Assembly: GCF_000208925.1 (NCBI RefSeq)
Contig: NW_001914962.1
Span: 1 to 50,805, forward strand
Length of the DNA: 50,805 nucleotides
Reading direction: 5' to 3'
Origin: Entamoeba histolytica HM-1:IMSS
Lineage: Eukaryota > Evosea > Mastigamoebida > Endamoebidae
Part shown: positions 30,320-41,080 of the stretch, in pieces
Position numbering within the stretch: position 1 is the stretch's first letter
Layout: the number at the start of each line of letters is the position of its first letter
Notes under the pieces: generated by a model
What the model was told of the DNA's origin: nothing
Seen by the model: only the letters and a program-made list of their open reading frames with translations
The model's database searches: none
Translations under genes and position numbers: made by a program

Positions 30320-32470
30320 ATGAAACCAACTTCCATCTATATCAATTCAAATGAAGAAATTAAAACGAGAACATATGATGAAAGTAAATGTATTAAACTT
30401 ATTCAAAAATATAACTTATTAATTGAATGCTATAGTGATAATAAAAGTCTTATTTTTCCAGGAACGTTGAGTTGTGAAATTGGAAGATTAGGAATGATGT
30501 TAGTTGGTTCATTTAAAGAACAACACTTTACTGAAATTAAAATGATGAAACAACACTTTATTGAATTAGATAAAAGTATGAAAATAAATCATTATTCTTA
30601 TGATGATGAACGTACAATAAGAATGATGTTGGGTATTTATTGTTCAATTCAAAAATTAATTGATTCATATAAAACAGAATCTCTTGAAATACAAAGTAGA
30701 AATAAAAAGTTAGTAGTTGATTTTAATGAAGACCATTGTTATACTTTTCAGTATTTAATTGGACTCTATGAACAATGCAGACTAAAATTAAAAACAAATA
30801 ACAAATCATTAAAAGAATTAGATCATTACCTTCATCAAATTCAAATAGAGTTTAAATTTTCTGATAATGAAATTTATGACTCATCAAATTCATTTGAAAG
30901 GTTTATTAAAAGTTTATGTGATGGAGTTTATGTAAATAACGATGAAAAAAATAACTTTCTCGCAACCCAACGAATTTTAGATTATTGTCATATTAATTTT
31001 CCTACTTTACAAAATATTTGTTTAGTTTCAAAAGAAGACAAACCTCCATCAATCAATGATGATAAAAAATATAATTTTGATTGGATGAATGAAGTAATGG
31101 AGTCTTTTCATTCTAAGTATTATGAAAATATTATTTCTATTATATCATATTATGACCTTATTAGTGTAAATGATTTTGATTTATTTTTAAATCTTCATTC
31201 GAACAATAAGAATATTATTTTAATTCATGAATGGATTTCACATATTCAACAAATTCAATTCACAATAGAGATGATTGTTTGTTGTTATGGAAAAAATTCA
31301 TTTAAAAGAATGCCATATTACGTTAAATCAATGATTGAGGTTTCTAATTGTTTCTCATGTATTTTAGCAGCTGTAACAATCAATATGATTATTAGAATTT
31401 CTTCAGAACGTACTATTTCTCCTTCAATTAAATTATATAATTTATCACTTGCTTTAGTATTACAAGAAATTGTAAAGATTCTAATCCCTTTCACTTCAAA
31501 CTTTAAAATGCCAAATAAGAAAATTGATGAAGTTATCAGCCAAAGTCTTCGTCCTCTTTCAATGCCTAAATGTAATCCTCCATTATACTCATTTGAAAGA
31601 ATTCGTTTAGAAGAATATAAATCAATAATTAAGTCATATTTGGATCAAAAAACATCATTAACACCAATGAACGTTATGAAAATACAAAGCTATGCTATTT
31701 ATCTCAGAGTTCAATATGGATTTGATCCTTCAACTATTTCTTTGTTATCAGCCTTAGATGAAATAACTACTTCTTATGAATATTTTGGATTTTTACCTTC
31801 AATTCTTCCTTTTATACAATGTGTCCTTCCTCTCATAAACCAATCTCCCGCTTGTTGTCTTGGTTATGCCCCTTCATGTCTTGGAATTTATGAACCTGAA
31901 AAGGTAATTCTCAACCGAACGATTTCAAATCTCACAGTATCAGATGGATTTAATATCTCAATTTTATTAAATAACATCCATTTAGCCAATACACTATCAC
32001 TTGTCTATTCTCATTGTTTCCATTATTGTGAATTTTCTTCAATTGAATTAATGAATGGTATTAAAAAACTAAATGAAAATTCTTTTAAAACTTTGAACAT
32101 TAAAGATATGTATGGTATTTCAGTAGAAAATCATTTCATGAATGTACTTGTTCATAGAGGAATTGACTTCTATGGGATGCATTTTATGGAAAATGCATTG
32201 TTTCCTCTATACAGTCATTCTTTAGTTTCTTCTCTGAATATTTTATTCCATTCCCATCAGAAGCATTTCAAATTATCTGGATTACTTCCAATATGCTATT
32301 TTTTAGAAAAGAATGACTGTACACAAGAAGAGTTATTAAAATTAATAAATACTCTAAAGACTATTTTCTGTGAAGATTGTCAAATAAAACAAACAGAGAT
32401 TGAATCTTCATATTTTGACAAAAAGTTATCGAAAGCATATCTCAAATCAATTATTACTATAATTCAATAA
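30320..32470 (+). CDS. Unrecognised large helical protein
   Basis: A 716-residue single-exon protein on the plus strand, 78 bp after the four-TM gene. It is predominantly helical, with no signal peptide, clear TM segment or low-complexity stretch. Recognisable features are a DDERTIRMMLGIYCSIQKLIDSY helix, a proline-bordered conserved-looking stretch CNPPLYSFERIRLEEYKSI (about 430) and a Cys/Gly-rich piece PACCLGYAPSCLGIYEPEKV (about 530). The look is that of a scaffold subunit of a large complex (vesicle or actin machinery) but I cannot name a family. Its even length and codon use argue for a real gene. Confidence 0.75.
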   Translation: MKPTSIYINSNEEIKTRTYDESKCIKLIQKYNLLIECYSDNKSLIFPGTLSCEIGRLGMMLVGSFKEQHFTEIKMMKQHFIELDKSMKINHYSYDDERTIRMMLGIYCSIQKLIDSYKTESLEIQSRNKKLVVDFNEDHCYTFQYLIGLYEQCRLKLKTNNKSLKELDHYLHQIQIEFKFSDNEIYDSSNSFERFIKSLCDGVYVNNDEKNNFLATQRILDYCHINFPTLQNICLVSKEDKPPSINDDKKYNFDWMNEVMESFHSKYYENIISIISYYDLISVNDFDLFLNLHSNNKNIILIHEWISHIQQIQFTIEMIVCCYGKNSFKRMPYYVKSMIEVSNCFSCILAAVTINMIIRISSERTISPSIKLYNLSLALVLQEIVKILIPFTSNFKMPNKKIDEVISQSLRPLSMPKCNPPLYSFERIRLEEYKSIIKSYLDQKTSLTPMNVMKIQSYAIYLRVQYGFDPSTISLLSALDEITTSYEYFGFLPSILPFIQCVLPLINQSPACCLGYAPSCLGIYEPEKVILNRTISNLTVSDGFNISILLNNIHLANTLSLVYSHCFHYCEFSSIELMNGIKKLNENSFKTLNIKDMYGISVENHFMNVLVHRGIDFYGMHFMENALFPLYSHSLVSSLNILFHSHQKHFKLSGLLPICYFLEKNDCTQEELLKLINTLKTIFCEDCQIKQTEIESSYFDKKLSKAYLKSIITIIQ

Positions 32471-32617
32471 CATTCACTTTCAAGTTCTTGTGAGATAAAA
32501 GATATGCATCAAAACTATTCAATAAAAAAATTTATAAGAAAAAACTATTCTTAAAATTATAAAAACATAAAAAGAAAAGTTTAAAAGAAAAAACCTACAA
32601 ATTATCAGAAAAGGTGA

Positions 32618-33257
32618 ATGTTTAGAAAGTTTACACGAGAAGATTTTGGACCTTTAAAACAAGTTAAAGCATCACAAACAAAACATATTAAACAAAGCAT
32701 TTCTACTCAATACCCAGGACTTCCTATTGATGAGTTATTCCCCAAAAATATTCCATTATTTACTGCTAATTCAAAAATTGATCATTCAACAGCAATTTTA
32801 TCAAATAACAAAGTTTATTTCTTCCAACAAAAAGAAAATTTTATTCCAACACTTCAACTTGCTATGACTTGTTTGTTTATAATGTTTTAGTTAATTATAA
32901 TTAAGTCACAACAAAATAATTGTATTAAATTAGTTTATTATTAATTATAATATATATATTTATAGTTTAGACCCTGAAATGATGAAACAAGTTCAAGTTG
33001 ATAAAGGAGCAATTAAACACGTTTTAAGTGGAAGTAATATTATGGCTCCAGGATTAACTTCTGCTGGAGGAAAGTTACCAGATGATATTGTTGCAGGGAA
33101 TTATGTATTAATTATGGGAGAAGGAGTTCAATCTCCTCTTGCCATTGGATTAATGAAAGCATCTGCTGTTGATATCAAAAAACAAAATTCAGGAGTCGTT
33201 ATTGATTTAATTCAATACGCAGGTGATGGAATATGGACTGATTGTCTTGAACATTAA
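32618..33257 (+). CDS. MCTS1: MCTS1 (MCT-1) translation re-initiation factor, two exons
   Basis: Exon 1 is 32618-32870. A 100-nt intron (32871-32970, GTTTGTT...TTTAG) follows, then exon 2 is 32971-33257. Splicing gives a Tyr-Pro junction that matches the KYP of animal MCT-1, and a 179-residue protein, nearly the family length (181). The N-terminal domain runs from RKFTREDFGP to LAMT. The PUA domain starts with QVDKGAIKHVLSGSNIMAPGLTSAGGKLP and includes GEGVQSPLAIGLMKAS and the end DGIWTDCLEH. With DENR, MCTS1 recycles post-termination 40S subunits and promotes re-initiation. The gene is convergent with the cullin gene (167 bp between stops). An earlier AG at 32965 would give an immediate stop. 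Confidence 0.93.
32871..32970 (+). other. Predicted intron of MCTS1
   Basis: 100 nt, donor GTTTGTT and acceptor TTTAG. It restores the frame and the conserved Tyr-Pro. Confidence 0.88.
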
Positions 33258-33424
33258 TTTTAATTGACTTAGTTTTAGAATAATCTATATTAAAATAGAA
33301 TAGATTCCAAATTGTTAATTAATCGAAATAACAAATTCTTTTTATTAAGCAATTCATAAAGAGTTAAAAGTATAATTTAAAGAGTAAAAAAAAAATAATA
33401 TTTGTTTAAGGAAAGAGAGATTAA

Positions 33425-35656
33425 TTAAGCAACATATTGAATATCTTGTCCATCTCTCATTAAAAAATTTTGATCAATCAATATTTCAATCACTCTTCTG
33501 ATGACATTCACATGAGCTTTAAAAGTTTTTTGTACAACAGTAATTGTTTGTTGAATTAGTTGTTGACAACTCATAACTTTTGAGTGTTTCATAATTCTAA
33601 CAATTGTACATTTTAAGAGATTTTCTCTCAATTTAAGTATTTCATCTTCATCATTATCATCTTTTTTTATTTGTTCTTGTTGGGTTTGGCTAATCAACTT
33701 TTTCAATACCATCATTACTGAAATTTTTCTTACTTTAAGATTAAAGTTTGTATTTACAGAAACTTGAGTTTCATTTTCAATAAGACTAGTATTTTGACAA
33801 AGGACTTGTTTATGAATAATTCCACTGATAGCATTTTTAACAAAAGAAGAAGGAAGATTTAAATCTAGAGCAATTTCTGAAATTTTTAATATGTTATGAG
33901 TATTAAATAATAATAAAATCATCATTTGAGGTAATGTTGCAGTTATAAAATACTTTTGGTTATATTTAATTATTCCACTTGACTTTTCAAGACACATTGT
34001 CAATTTTTGAGTTGGTTTCTTTTTAATATAAAATCTTGTAAAAGAGTCAAATCTTTCAGTTGTCATTGAGTCAATTTTCATTTGATATTTATCTTTTAAA
34101 TATACATTTAATCCACCGAAAACAAGACAATTAAAATTATTTGATTTTGATTCTTGTGAATATTGTTGACTATAACCAATAGATTGATTATATTCTGTTT
34201 GAATTTTAATCATTTTCATTACTCCAAGACGGTCAAAATTTCTCATATGTTTCATTAATATTTCTTCATTTTCTTCATTACTATTCATTAAAATTAATCG
34301 TTCAATAAAGTTTTTACAAATGAAATGACAGAAAATATCTTTGTTAACAATAAATTCACCAATTTTAAAAACAATTTCTATTGTATTATTAACTGAATCA
34401 CTATCTACACATACCATACTATTTTTTCTAATAATTAAATTAATATAACGAGAGAGTAAAGTAGGAATAATGATATTATCTTTATCGTTTATATAATTTG
34501 ATTGTTCTATAAGTACTTCTTTAAATAAATTTTCCATTTTAGCTTTTCCTTTACAATTAAAGCAATGAAAGAATTGTTTCCAAAGATTAAATATTTCAAT
34601 AATTAATTCAACAGATTCTTTAATATTATCTAAACTTATTTTACCAATAATCATATTTAATAAAAGACTTTTAATACTTTTAACTGTATTATTTAATACT
34701 GTTTCTTGATTATTTTCAATAAAAAGTTCATCAATTCTTTTAAGTAATGCAAAGTTTTTATCTCTGACAATTTCTTCAATACTACTATTAACTTTATTTT
34801 CTTGTTTTTTAATAATTTTTAATAAATTTGTTAATAATATTTCTTCAACATTATTATCAATTCTTCCTCTTTTTATTCTATCTTTTTCTTCACAATAAAA
34901 ACATCCAAATAATTCAAGATATTTTTTTAATCCATTTTGATAATATACATCACTAATTTCTTTATATTTATCAATAGATTTAATTATAAGAGTATCATAA
35001 AACTCTTTTGACATTTTTTTATATTCTTGTAATGATGGAAGATATTCTTTATAAAACTCTAAAACATCACATACAACTGAAACATCAACACTTTCTCCTT
35101 TTCTTGATAATCTCCATACTTCTACTAATTTGTCTATTATATCCATTTTATCTTTAATACTTTTAATAAATTCTATTCGTTTTCTTTTAATTAATGTTGT
35201 AACTTGTTCATTAATTCCAACACTTTCATCATATGAACTAAATACTCTTATAATCTCTGGTGATACAATTTTTATTAAATCAAGTGTATCTCTTAATGAT
35301 GAAACAAATTTATCTAATGACTTTTGCATTACAAACTCACTAAAATAATTAAATAATTTTGTTATTCGTTCTTCAATTTTTTGTTTAATATAGTTATTTA
35401 ATTCTTCATTAATTCCTGTGTCTAATTTAATATATAAATCAAAGATTTCTGAATGATATATAATTGCTTCTTTCATTCCAAATCCTTTCCTTTGTTCTAT
35501 TTTTTGAAAAAATGGTTCAAGTACTTCAAACGATTTATCAATTATTTGATATTTACCTTCATTTATTTGTTGTTTTATTATATTTTCTTTATTATTATCA
35601 TTATTTTCTTTTAATTCATTTTCGTTTATATGTATTTTACTTTTCTTTGGTGGCAT
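33425..35656 (-). CDS. Cullin, ubiquitin ligase scaffold
   Basis: A 743-residue protein if started at MPPKKSKIH (35656). The frame is open to an ATG at 35740, but the extra 28 residues are a Lys/hydrophobic stretch not expected in cullins. Helical cullin repeats fill the first 350 residues. The cullin-homology region follows, including FNCLVFGGLNVYLK, and the C-terminal winged helix holds the neddylation site in IVRIMKHSKVM (Lys690), then QLIQQT and the typical end IEILIDQNFLMRDG...YVA. The length is standard for the family. It should bind RBX1 and a substrate adaptor. Which cullin (1, 3, 4) cannot be told. The nucleus and cytosol are the usual sites. Confidence 0.92.
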   Translation of the reverse strand: MPPKKSKIHINENELKENNDNNKENIIKQQINEGKYQIIDKSFEVLEPFFQKIEQRKGFGMKEAIIYHSEIFDLYIKLDTGINEELNNYIKQKIEERITKLFNYFSEFVMQKSLDKFVSSLRDTLDLIKIVSPEIIRVFSSYDESVGINEQVTTLIKRKRIEFIKSIKDKMDIIDKLVEVWRLSRKGESVDVSVVCDVLEFYKEYLPSLQEYKKMSKEFYDTLIIKSIDKYKEISDVYYQNGLKKYLELFGCFYCEEKDRIKRGRIDNNVEEILLTNLLKIIKKQENKVNSSIEEIVRDKNFALLKRIDELFIENNQETVLNNTVKSIKSLLLNMIIGKISLDNIKESVELIIEIFNLWKQFFHCFNCKGKAKMENLFKEVLIEQSNYINDKDNIIIPTLLSRYINLIIRKNSMVCVDSDSVNNTIEIVFKIGEFIVNKDIFCHFICKNFIERLILMNSNEENEEILMKHMRNFDRLGVMKMIKIQTEYNQSIGYSQQYSQESKSNNFNCLVFGGLNVYLKDKYQMKIDSMTTERFDSFTRFYIKKKPTQKLTMCLEKSSGIIKYNQKYFITATLPQMMILLLFNTHNILKISEIALDLNLPSSFVKNAISGIIHKQVLCQNTSLIENETQVSVNTNFNLKVRKISVMMVLKKLISQTQQEQIKKDDNDEDEILKLRENLLKCTIVRIMKHSKVMSCQQLIQQTITVVQKTFKAHVNVIRRVIEILIDQNFLMRDGQDIQYVA

Positions 35657-35740
35657 TAATTTATTTATTTTTTTTTTTTTTAAGTTCTTTAAATTAAATC
35701 CAATAAAAATGATATTAAAAACACTTTTTTGTTGTCTCAT

Positions 35741-36024
35741 TGTTTTTAAATTCTTTAATTCAATTTGAATTATCTTTTGTTAAGAATTTTGATTTGTTTC
35801 TTTGTATCCTAACACATTAGTGTATTGAATTAAACAAAGTTAATATTAGTTTGGTTTTATTCTCTATTTCTCATAAAAAAAAGATATTATATATGTCTCA
35901 TTCTTAAACTAACAAAACTATTCCTGTTTTACTTGTATTGTTTATAGATTGTTACTACATATCTTAATTAGTTGTTTAATTAATATATATATTCAGATCT
36001 TAACATTTTTTTTTACTTCTAATA
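35741..36024. other. AT-rich intergenic region
   Basis: No gene is seen. It lies between the 5' end of the cullin gene and the diverged LINE remnant. Confidence 0.45.
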
Positions 36025-36400
36025 AAAATGGATGAAATTTTTCTTCATATTAAGAAGTGATTCTTTCACTTTCTACCTTATCTTTTACTTCTAATAAATA
36101 TTTAAATATATTTTTTATCACATGAAAATTAGATAATTTTTCTTCTAATATATTATCAAAATTGAAAATATAAAACATTAAATCTTTCATAGTTTTGATT
36201 ATTATTGTTTTTAATGTATTAATGGGAAAGTCTCATTGGAATTTTAGTGATTTTAATCTTCTTAGAAACTCATTGAGTATTAATTTATTTATTAATAATA
36301 TTATGGATATTATTTCTACGTATATTAATTCTCTATTATGTCTTATTTTCTCTTATATTTATTGTATAATTATAATTTAACTCGAAACTTGAAAGTAATA
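36025..36400 (-). mobile_element. Diverged LINE 3'-end remnant
   Basis: The reverse complement of 36180-36360 aligns with the C-terminal ORF2 region of the LINE copies (copy B about 49780-49935). Shared words include AGAGAATTAATATA, GTAGAAATAATAT, AAGAAGATTAAAATCACT and ATGAAAG-TTAATGTTTTA. The match goes on to the AATCACTTCT-A-TATGAAGAAAA block near the 3' end. Identity looks about 75%, far below that between copies A and B, so it is either older or from another LINE lineage. No coding capacity remains. Confidence 0.8.
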
Positions 36401-36958
36401 ATGTCAGATACTTCATACAAACATTAAAATAAAATAAGTCATTGAACCACCAATTATTATTTAATTATGATATTTGACTTGGTAAGAAAATGTTTTATTG
36501 AATATTTCAAGGATAGTAGCGATTATTATTTATAATGATAGAATATTAATTATTATAATTATTTGTAAAGATGATAGTATATTATGTATTTGTTATAATT
36601 CAAGTATATATGATAATATGAGGTATTATGAAAGAAAAAAGATGTAGTATATGTTATAGTTTATGATAAATGATATTATGAATTAATAATATGATGGTAG
36701 GAAAATATTCAGCATAAAATAAGACAATAAAGAATAAGAGAATTTTAATACATATTAAAATTCAAATAAAGAAATGATAGTAACTTAAATGAAGAATAAA
36801 TAAGTTGATGAAATTTAAAAAACATTAAATGAATGTAAAGAAAAGAATGATAGAAAATAAATCAAATACCAATTAATATTTTGTTAATTCATTAAAACAT
36901 TAAAAAATAACCAAAAATAATTTTTATTTATTTTGTTTTTCAAAATAGTCAAAGTATT
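36401..36958. other. Intergenic region with a dispersed repeat (copy 1)
   Basis: No gene is seen. The part at about 36700-36830 resembles 40830-40935 on the other side of the calcium pump gene: CATAAAATAAGA, then an A/T-rich stretch, then TAGTAACTTAAATGAAGAATAA. Confidence 0.5.
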
Positions 36959-39900
36959 TTATTCATCATCACTACCAATAGACTCATATTCCTTTTTACC
37001 AAACTTATTTTTAATTTTACTGAAAAGTGAGGCTGACTCTTTCTTAAATTTCTTTGGTTTAGATGCAGGTACAGGAATAAAGAATGAAATTTGTCCAACA
37101 ACGATGGTTAGTATAGTAGAAGCAATTGATAATACCCAACCTTGCCATGAAAGACCATATTGACCTTGTGATGGATTAAATGGAACACCATCAAATAAAA
37201 TACCAAGGAATTGAACAATAATAATTTGACAAATACAAATACCACCACAGATTACAAGGAAGTACCAATTTGTAAACAACCTTTCAAAAATATTATGTTC
37301 ACCATTTACTTTTCTTGAATTGAAAAGATTAAAGATTTGAGCAAAGACAAACATATTAAATACTAATGTTTGAAGTTCAACAGTATCAGTTTTAACATCA
37401 TTAATACTCTTAAACCCAATATTATCCCCTGCACAATATTTACTAAAATCTTCTCCTCCAGAATGTCCAACAGTTTTAACAAATCCACATGGTGCATCAA
37501 GGAATGGAATATATTTTCCTGCAAAAACAATAGTTAATGTAATAATTAATTGATATGCTGCTTGGAAAAGAATTGATCTTAACATTTTAAATGAAATAAG
37601 TGAATCAAATCTACCAAATGGTTTTCTATCTAATAATGAATCGGTTGGTTTTTCAGTTCCAAGTGCTAAAGCTGCCAATGTATCCATAATCATATTAACC
37701 CATAACATTTGAAGTGCATTTAATGGTGATTCTCCAACAAATACTGAACCAATAATACAAAGTACCACAGCAGAAACATTAACAGTTAATTGGAATTGAA
37801 GGAATTTTCTAATATTATCATAAACACATCTTCCCCATTTTACTGAATTAACAATTGATTGGAAATTATCATCTAAAATAACAATGTCTGATGCTTGTTT
37901 AGCTACATCAGTTCCTCTAATTCCCATAGCAAGTCCTACATCAGCTGCTTTAAGTGCTGGGACATCATTCGTTCCATCTCCTGTAACTGCAACAACTTCT
38001 CCTTGACTAATAAGTAATTTAACAAGTCTTTCTTTATCTTGTGGTGAACATCTTGCAATAACTCTAAGATTTTCTAATTTCTCAATAATTTCTTCATCAG
38101 TTAATTCTGCAAATTTAGGTCCTTCTATTGCAATATCATTTTCTCTTGAAATAATATTACATTGTTGTGCAATTGATCTTGCTGTTGCTATATTATCTCC
38201 TGTTACCATTCTAACAATAATTCCTGCTCTTTGACATGTAGCAACAGCTCCTGGAACTTCTCTTCGGACTGGATCTTCAATTCCAAATAAACTTAATAAT
38301 ATAGATCCTTCTTCATTAGCAACTTCATACTTTTCCTCTAAATTATTTGGATTAGCTGGTGTCATATCTTTATATGATAATGATAATGTTCTATATCCTT
38401 TAGATGCCCATTCTGCTTGACATTCTTCAAGTTCTTGTCTAACTTCCTCTGTTAATTCTTTAATTTCTCCTTGTCCATTCATATAATATTGACATTTTTC
38501 TAAAATCATTTCAGGTGCTCCTTTTGTAAACATTCTAATAGTGTTTGGTTTGTCTATCCAAACAAGTGTGTTCATTCGCTTTTTAGCACTTGAAAATGCA
38601 AACATTTGATAAATATTATTTTCATTTCTTTTTCTAATTTCTAAATAATCCACTCCTCTTTCTTTTACATACATTAATAATGCTCCTTCTGTTTTATTTC
38701 CAATAACATTAATTTGTCCATTTTCTTCAACCAATGATGTAGATGGTGAACTATTTATTGAAATATTCATATTAATAAGTTCTTCATATTCTTTAGCAAT
38801 TGAAACTTTTTGATCTCTTGTTTCCATTTTAATTCCTCCAAACCATCCATTTACAACTGTCATTCGATTTTCTGTTAATGTACCTGTTTTATCTGAACAA
38901 ATATTAGTACAATTTGACATTGTTTCACATGCCTTTAAATGTCTTACTAAATTATTATCTTTAAACATTTGTTTCATTGAATATGCCAATGAAATAGTAA
39001 CTGCAAGTGGAAGTCCTTCTGGAACTGCTGCAACAATAATGGTTACAGCCAAAATAAAGTAATCAATCAAAACAGTTAATGAACTCCAGTCAAATGAATA
39101 TTTTTCACAATATTCATTCCACATTGGGTCTTCTCTAGTAACATTACATTCAAGACATCCTGCAATAATTCCATTATTTTCATCTGCTTTTAATACATCA
39201 CTATGTGTAAATTGTGAAACAATATAATAAATTGTTAAAGCAATAAATACTAATGCTCCACCAGCCATTCCAAAATATCCTATTTTCAAAGCAATATTAT
39301 CAAGATTTTCTTGTAATGGTGTTGGTTTTGTTTTATTTTGATTAACTGCTTCCATTGTTTTTCCCCACATAGAATTTGGTCCAACTGCAACAACAAGCAT
39401 TTTTCCATTTCCATCTGTAACTTTTGTTCCTGACATCATATAGAAACTTTTTTCAGATTTTTTAACAGCAACTGATTCTCCTGTCATATCAGATTCATCA
39501 AGTCTTAAGTCATTACCGTGAACAAAAACTCCATCAGCTGGAAGAAGATCTCCAACATCCAAATTAACTATATCTCCAACACATAAATCAAAAATAGAAA
39601 TTTGTTGTTGTTCACCATTTCTGATAACTTTAATTTTTACATCTTTTTCATCTTTAGAAAGAGCCAAAAACTTCTTTTGTTTAGAATAATCAGAAATAGA
39701 TGCTCCAAGTGAAGCAACTAATACAGCAGCTAAGATAGCAAGTCCTTCAATCCAATCAGTATTAAATTCTTTTTCTTCTTCTGTTACATTAGCTAAACAT
39801 TTGTCCGTAGAATTTGGAACAACAAATGCTAATATTAATGAAACAATAGCTGCAATAATAAGAATAATAAGTGTTTTATCTTTGAGAGCATCAAACCAAA

Positions 39901-40177
39901 TTTTCCAAAATGGAATAAGAACAGGATCTGGTGTTCTATTCTTTCCAAATTGTTCTTGTCTTTTACTGTATGATTCATCACAAATTCCTTTATCTACATC
40001 AGTTTCAAGTAATTTAGCAATTCCATTAGCACCTCCTAATTGGAGGAATGTTTCATCTTTTTTATTAGTAATCATCTCTGATAATTCATTACCAGAAATG
40101 GAATAATATAAAGTTCCATTAGGGTCTCCAGTATATTCTTTCTTTTGTTCTTCTTGTTTTGATGGTTTTCCACCCAT
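36959..40177 (-). CDS. Plasma-membrane-type Ca2+-transporting P-type ATPase (P2B, PMCA)
   Basis: A 1072-residue single-exon protein. N-terminal cytosolic part, TM1-2 near 95-165, actuator domain with DMTGES, TM3-4 with the calcium motif AAVPEGLPLAVT, the phosphorylation site SDKTGTLT (Asp429), the nucleotide site KGAPE, and the hinge MVTGDN...TGDGTNDVPALKAADVG. TM5-10 include VNVSAVVL and MLWVNMIMDTLAALALGTEKP, the P2B signature of TM6. It pumps Ca2+ out of the cytosol at the plasma membrane or into vacuoles. The tail after TM10 is only about 50 residues (ends SIGSDDE), much shorter than animal PMCAs, so the usual C-terminal calmodulin-binding autoinhibitor is not evident. All catalytic residues are present. 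Confidence 0.96.
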   Translation of the reverse strand: MGGKPSKQEEQKKEYTGDPNGTLYYSISGNELSEMITNKKDETFLQLGGANGIAKLLETDVDKGICDESYSKRQEQFGKNRTPDPVLIPFWKIWFDALKDKTLIILIIAAIVSLILAFVVPNSTDKCLANVTEEEKEFNTDWIEGLAILAAVLVASLGASISDYSKQKKFLALSKDEKDVKIKVIRNGEQQQISIFDLCVGDIVNLDVGDLLPADGVFVHGNDLRLDESDMTGESVAVKKSEKSFYMMSGTKVTDGNGKMLVVAVGPNSMWGKTMEAVNQNKTKPTPLQENLDNIALKIGYFGMAGGALVFIALTIYYIVSQFTHSDVLKADENNGIIAGCLECNVTREDPMWNEYCEKYSFDWSSLTVLIDYFILAVTIIVAAVPEGLPLAVTISLAYSMKQMFKDNNLVRHLKACETMSNCTNICSDKTGTLTENRMTVVNGWFGGIKMETRDQKVSIAKEYEELINMNISINSSPSTSLVEENGQINVIGNKTEGALLMYVKERGVDYLEIRKRNENNIYQMFAFSSAKKRMNTLVWIDKPNTIRMFTKGAPEMILEKCQYYMNGQGEIKELTEEVRQELEECQAEWASKGYRTLSLSYKDMTPANPNNLEEKYEVANEEGSILLSLFGIEDPVRREVPGAVATCQRAGIIVRMVTGDNIATARSIAQQCNIISRENDIAIEGPKFAELTDEEIIEKLENLRVIARCSPQDKERLVKLLISQGEVVAVTGDGTNDVPALKAADVGLAMGIRGTDVAKQASDIVILDDNFQSIVNSVKWGRCVYDNIRKFLQFQLTVNVSAVVLCIIGSVFVGESPLNALQMLWVNMIMDTLAALALGTEKPTDSLLDRKPFGRFDSLISFKMLRSILFQAAYQLIITLTIVFAGKYIPFLDAPCGFVKTVGHSGGEDFSKYCAGDNIGFKSINDVKTDTVELQTLVFNMFVFAQIFNLFNSRKVNGEHNIFERLFTNWYFLVICGGICICQIIIVQFLGILFDGVPFNPSQGQYGLSWQGWVLSIASTILTIVVGQISFFIPVPASKPKKFKKESASLFSKIKNKFGKKEYESIGSDDE

Positions 40178-41080
40178 ACAACCTTGATATGAAAATAATC
40201 AGTTTAAAACACTTAAAAAGGGTTGATTACGTATTCAATTTAAATTTCCTCATTTAGAGTTAAATTATTATTATTATTTTCTTTTTATTAAAAAACTAAT
40301 TAAAATCCCTCTTTAAAAACAATAAAAAACCTATTTTTAATCTTTTCATTTTATTTTTAAACCAAAAAATTTATTTCTTCTTTTCCTTATTAAGAAAAAA
40401 TAAATTAAATTAAATACATTTAATATAAAAAGTATATTTTTAAATTAAGAAGATTTATTGATCTTCTGTTATACAGAAAAAATACTTTATCTTTATTCCT
40501 TTTTTTATTTAAATTAAAACCTTGAATAAGATTCTAAAATGACACGTCAGAAACTCTACTCACAAAATTAAAATAAAAAAATAACATTGTTCCATCAAGT
40601 ACCATTTAGTTTTGATGATATTTTTTTGTGAGATAATACCTATTCAAGACTATTTGGTTGTTATTTATTATTATTTATGATAGTGGTATTATCTATTAAC
40701 ATGAAAAGTATAATATTGATAATGATAATTTTGAATTGAACGTTTTTGTATTACCAAGAAAAATATGGTTCTATTAATGATTATTAATATTCAAATAAGA
40801 TAAAAAATAATTATTGTGTTATTAATTTATTATCATAAAATAAGAAAAATAAATGTTTTAATATTCATTAAATTCAAAATAAAAACCAGGTAGCAACTTA
40901 AATGAAGAATAATAACTTGATAATATTTGAAAAAAAATTGATTCAATACAAATAAAACAGATTGAAAAATTTACATCATTCACTTCTCAAATAGATAAAA
41001 ACTTAATCATTCGGATAATAATTAACTATTTTTTTTTTATTTAATTTAAAATGTTAAACATTTAAAGACGAATCAACAAG
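40178..41080. other. Long AT-rich intergenic region with a dispersed repeat (copy 2)
   Basis: No gene is seen over 900 bp. At about 40830-40935 it holds a repeat shared with 36700-36830. The 5' side serves as promoter region of the calcium pump (minus) and the other side as the 3' flank of the BspA-like gene. Confidence 0.5.
40830..40935 (+). repeat. Dispersed repeat, partner of 36700-36830
   Basis: It shares CATAAAATAAGA and TAG(C/T)AACTTAAATGAAGAATAA with the other copy, same orientation, with gaps between. The origin is unknown. Confidence 0.45.

Noticed and set aside
32880..32890. End of MCTS1 at the first stop (90 residues)
   Set aside because: That stop lies inside the intron. Splicing restores the conserved PUA domain and family length.
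35657..35740. Upstream Met of the cullin
   Set aside because: The added 28 residues look like translated leader (poly-Lys, hydrophobic). The start at MPPKK gives the normal cullin length.
36195..36380. 61-codon plus-strand frame
   Set aside because: It lies antisense to the diverged LINE remnant and is explained by it.
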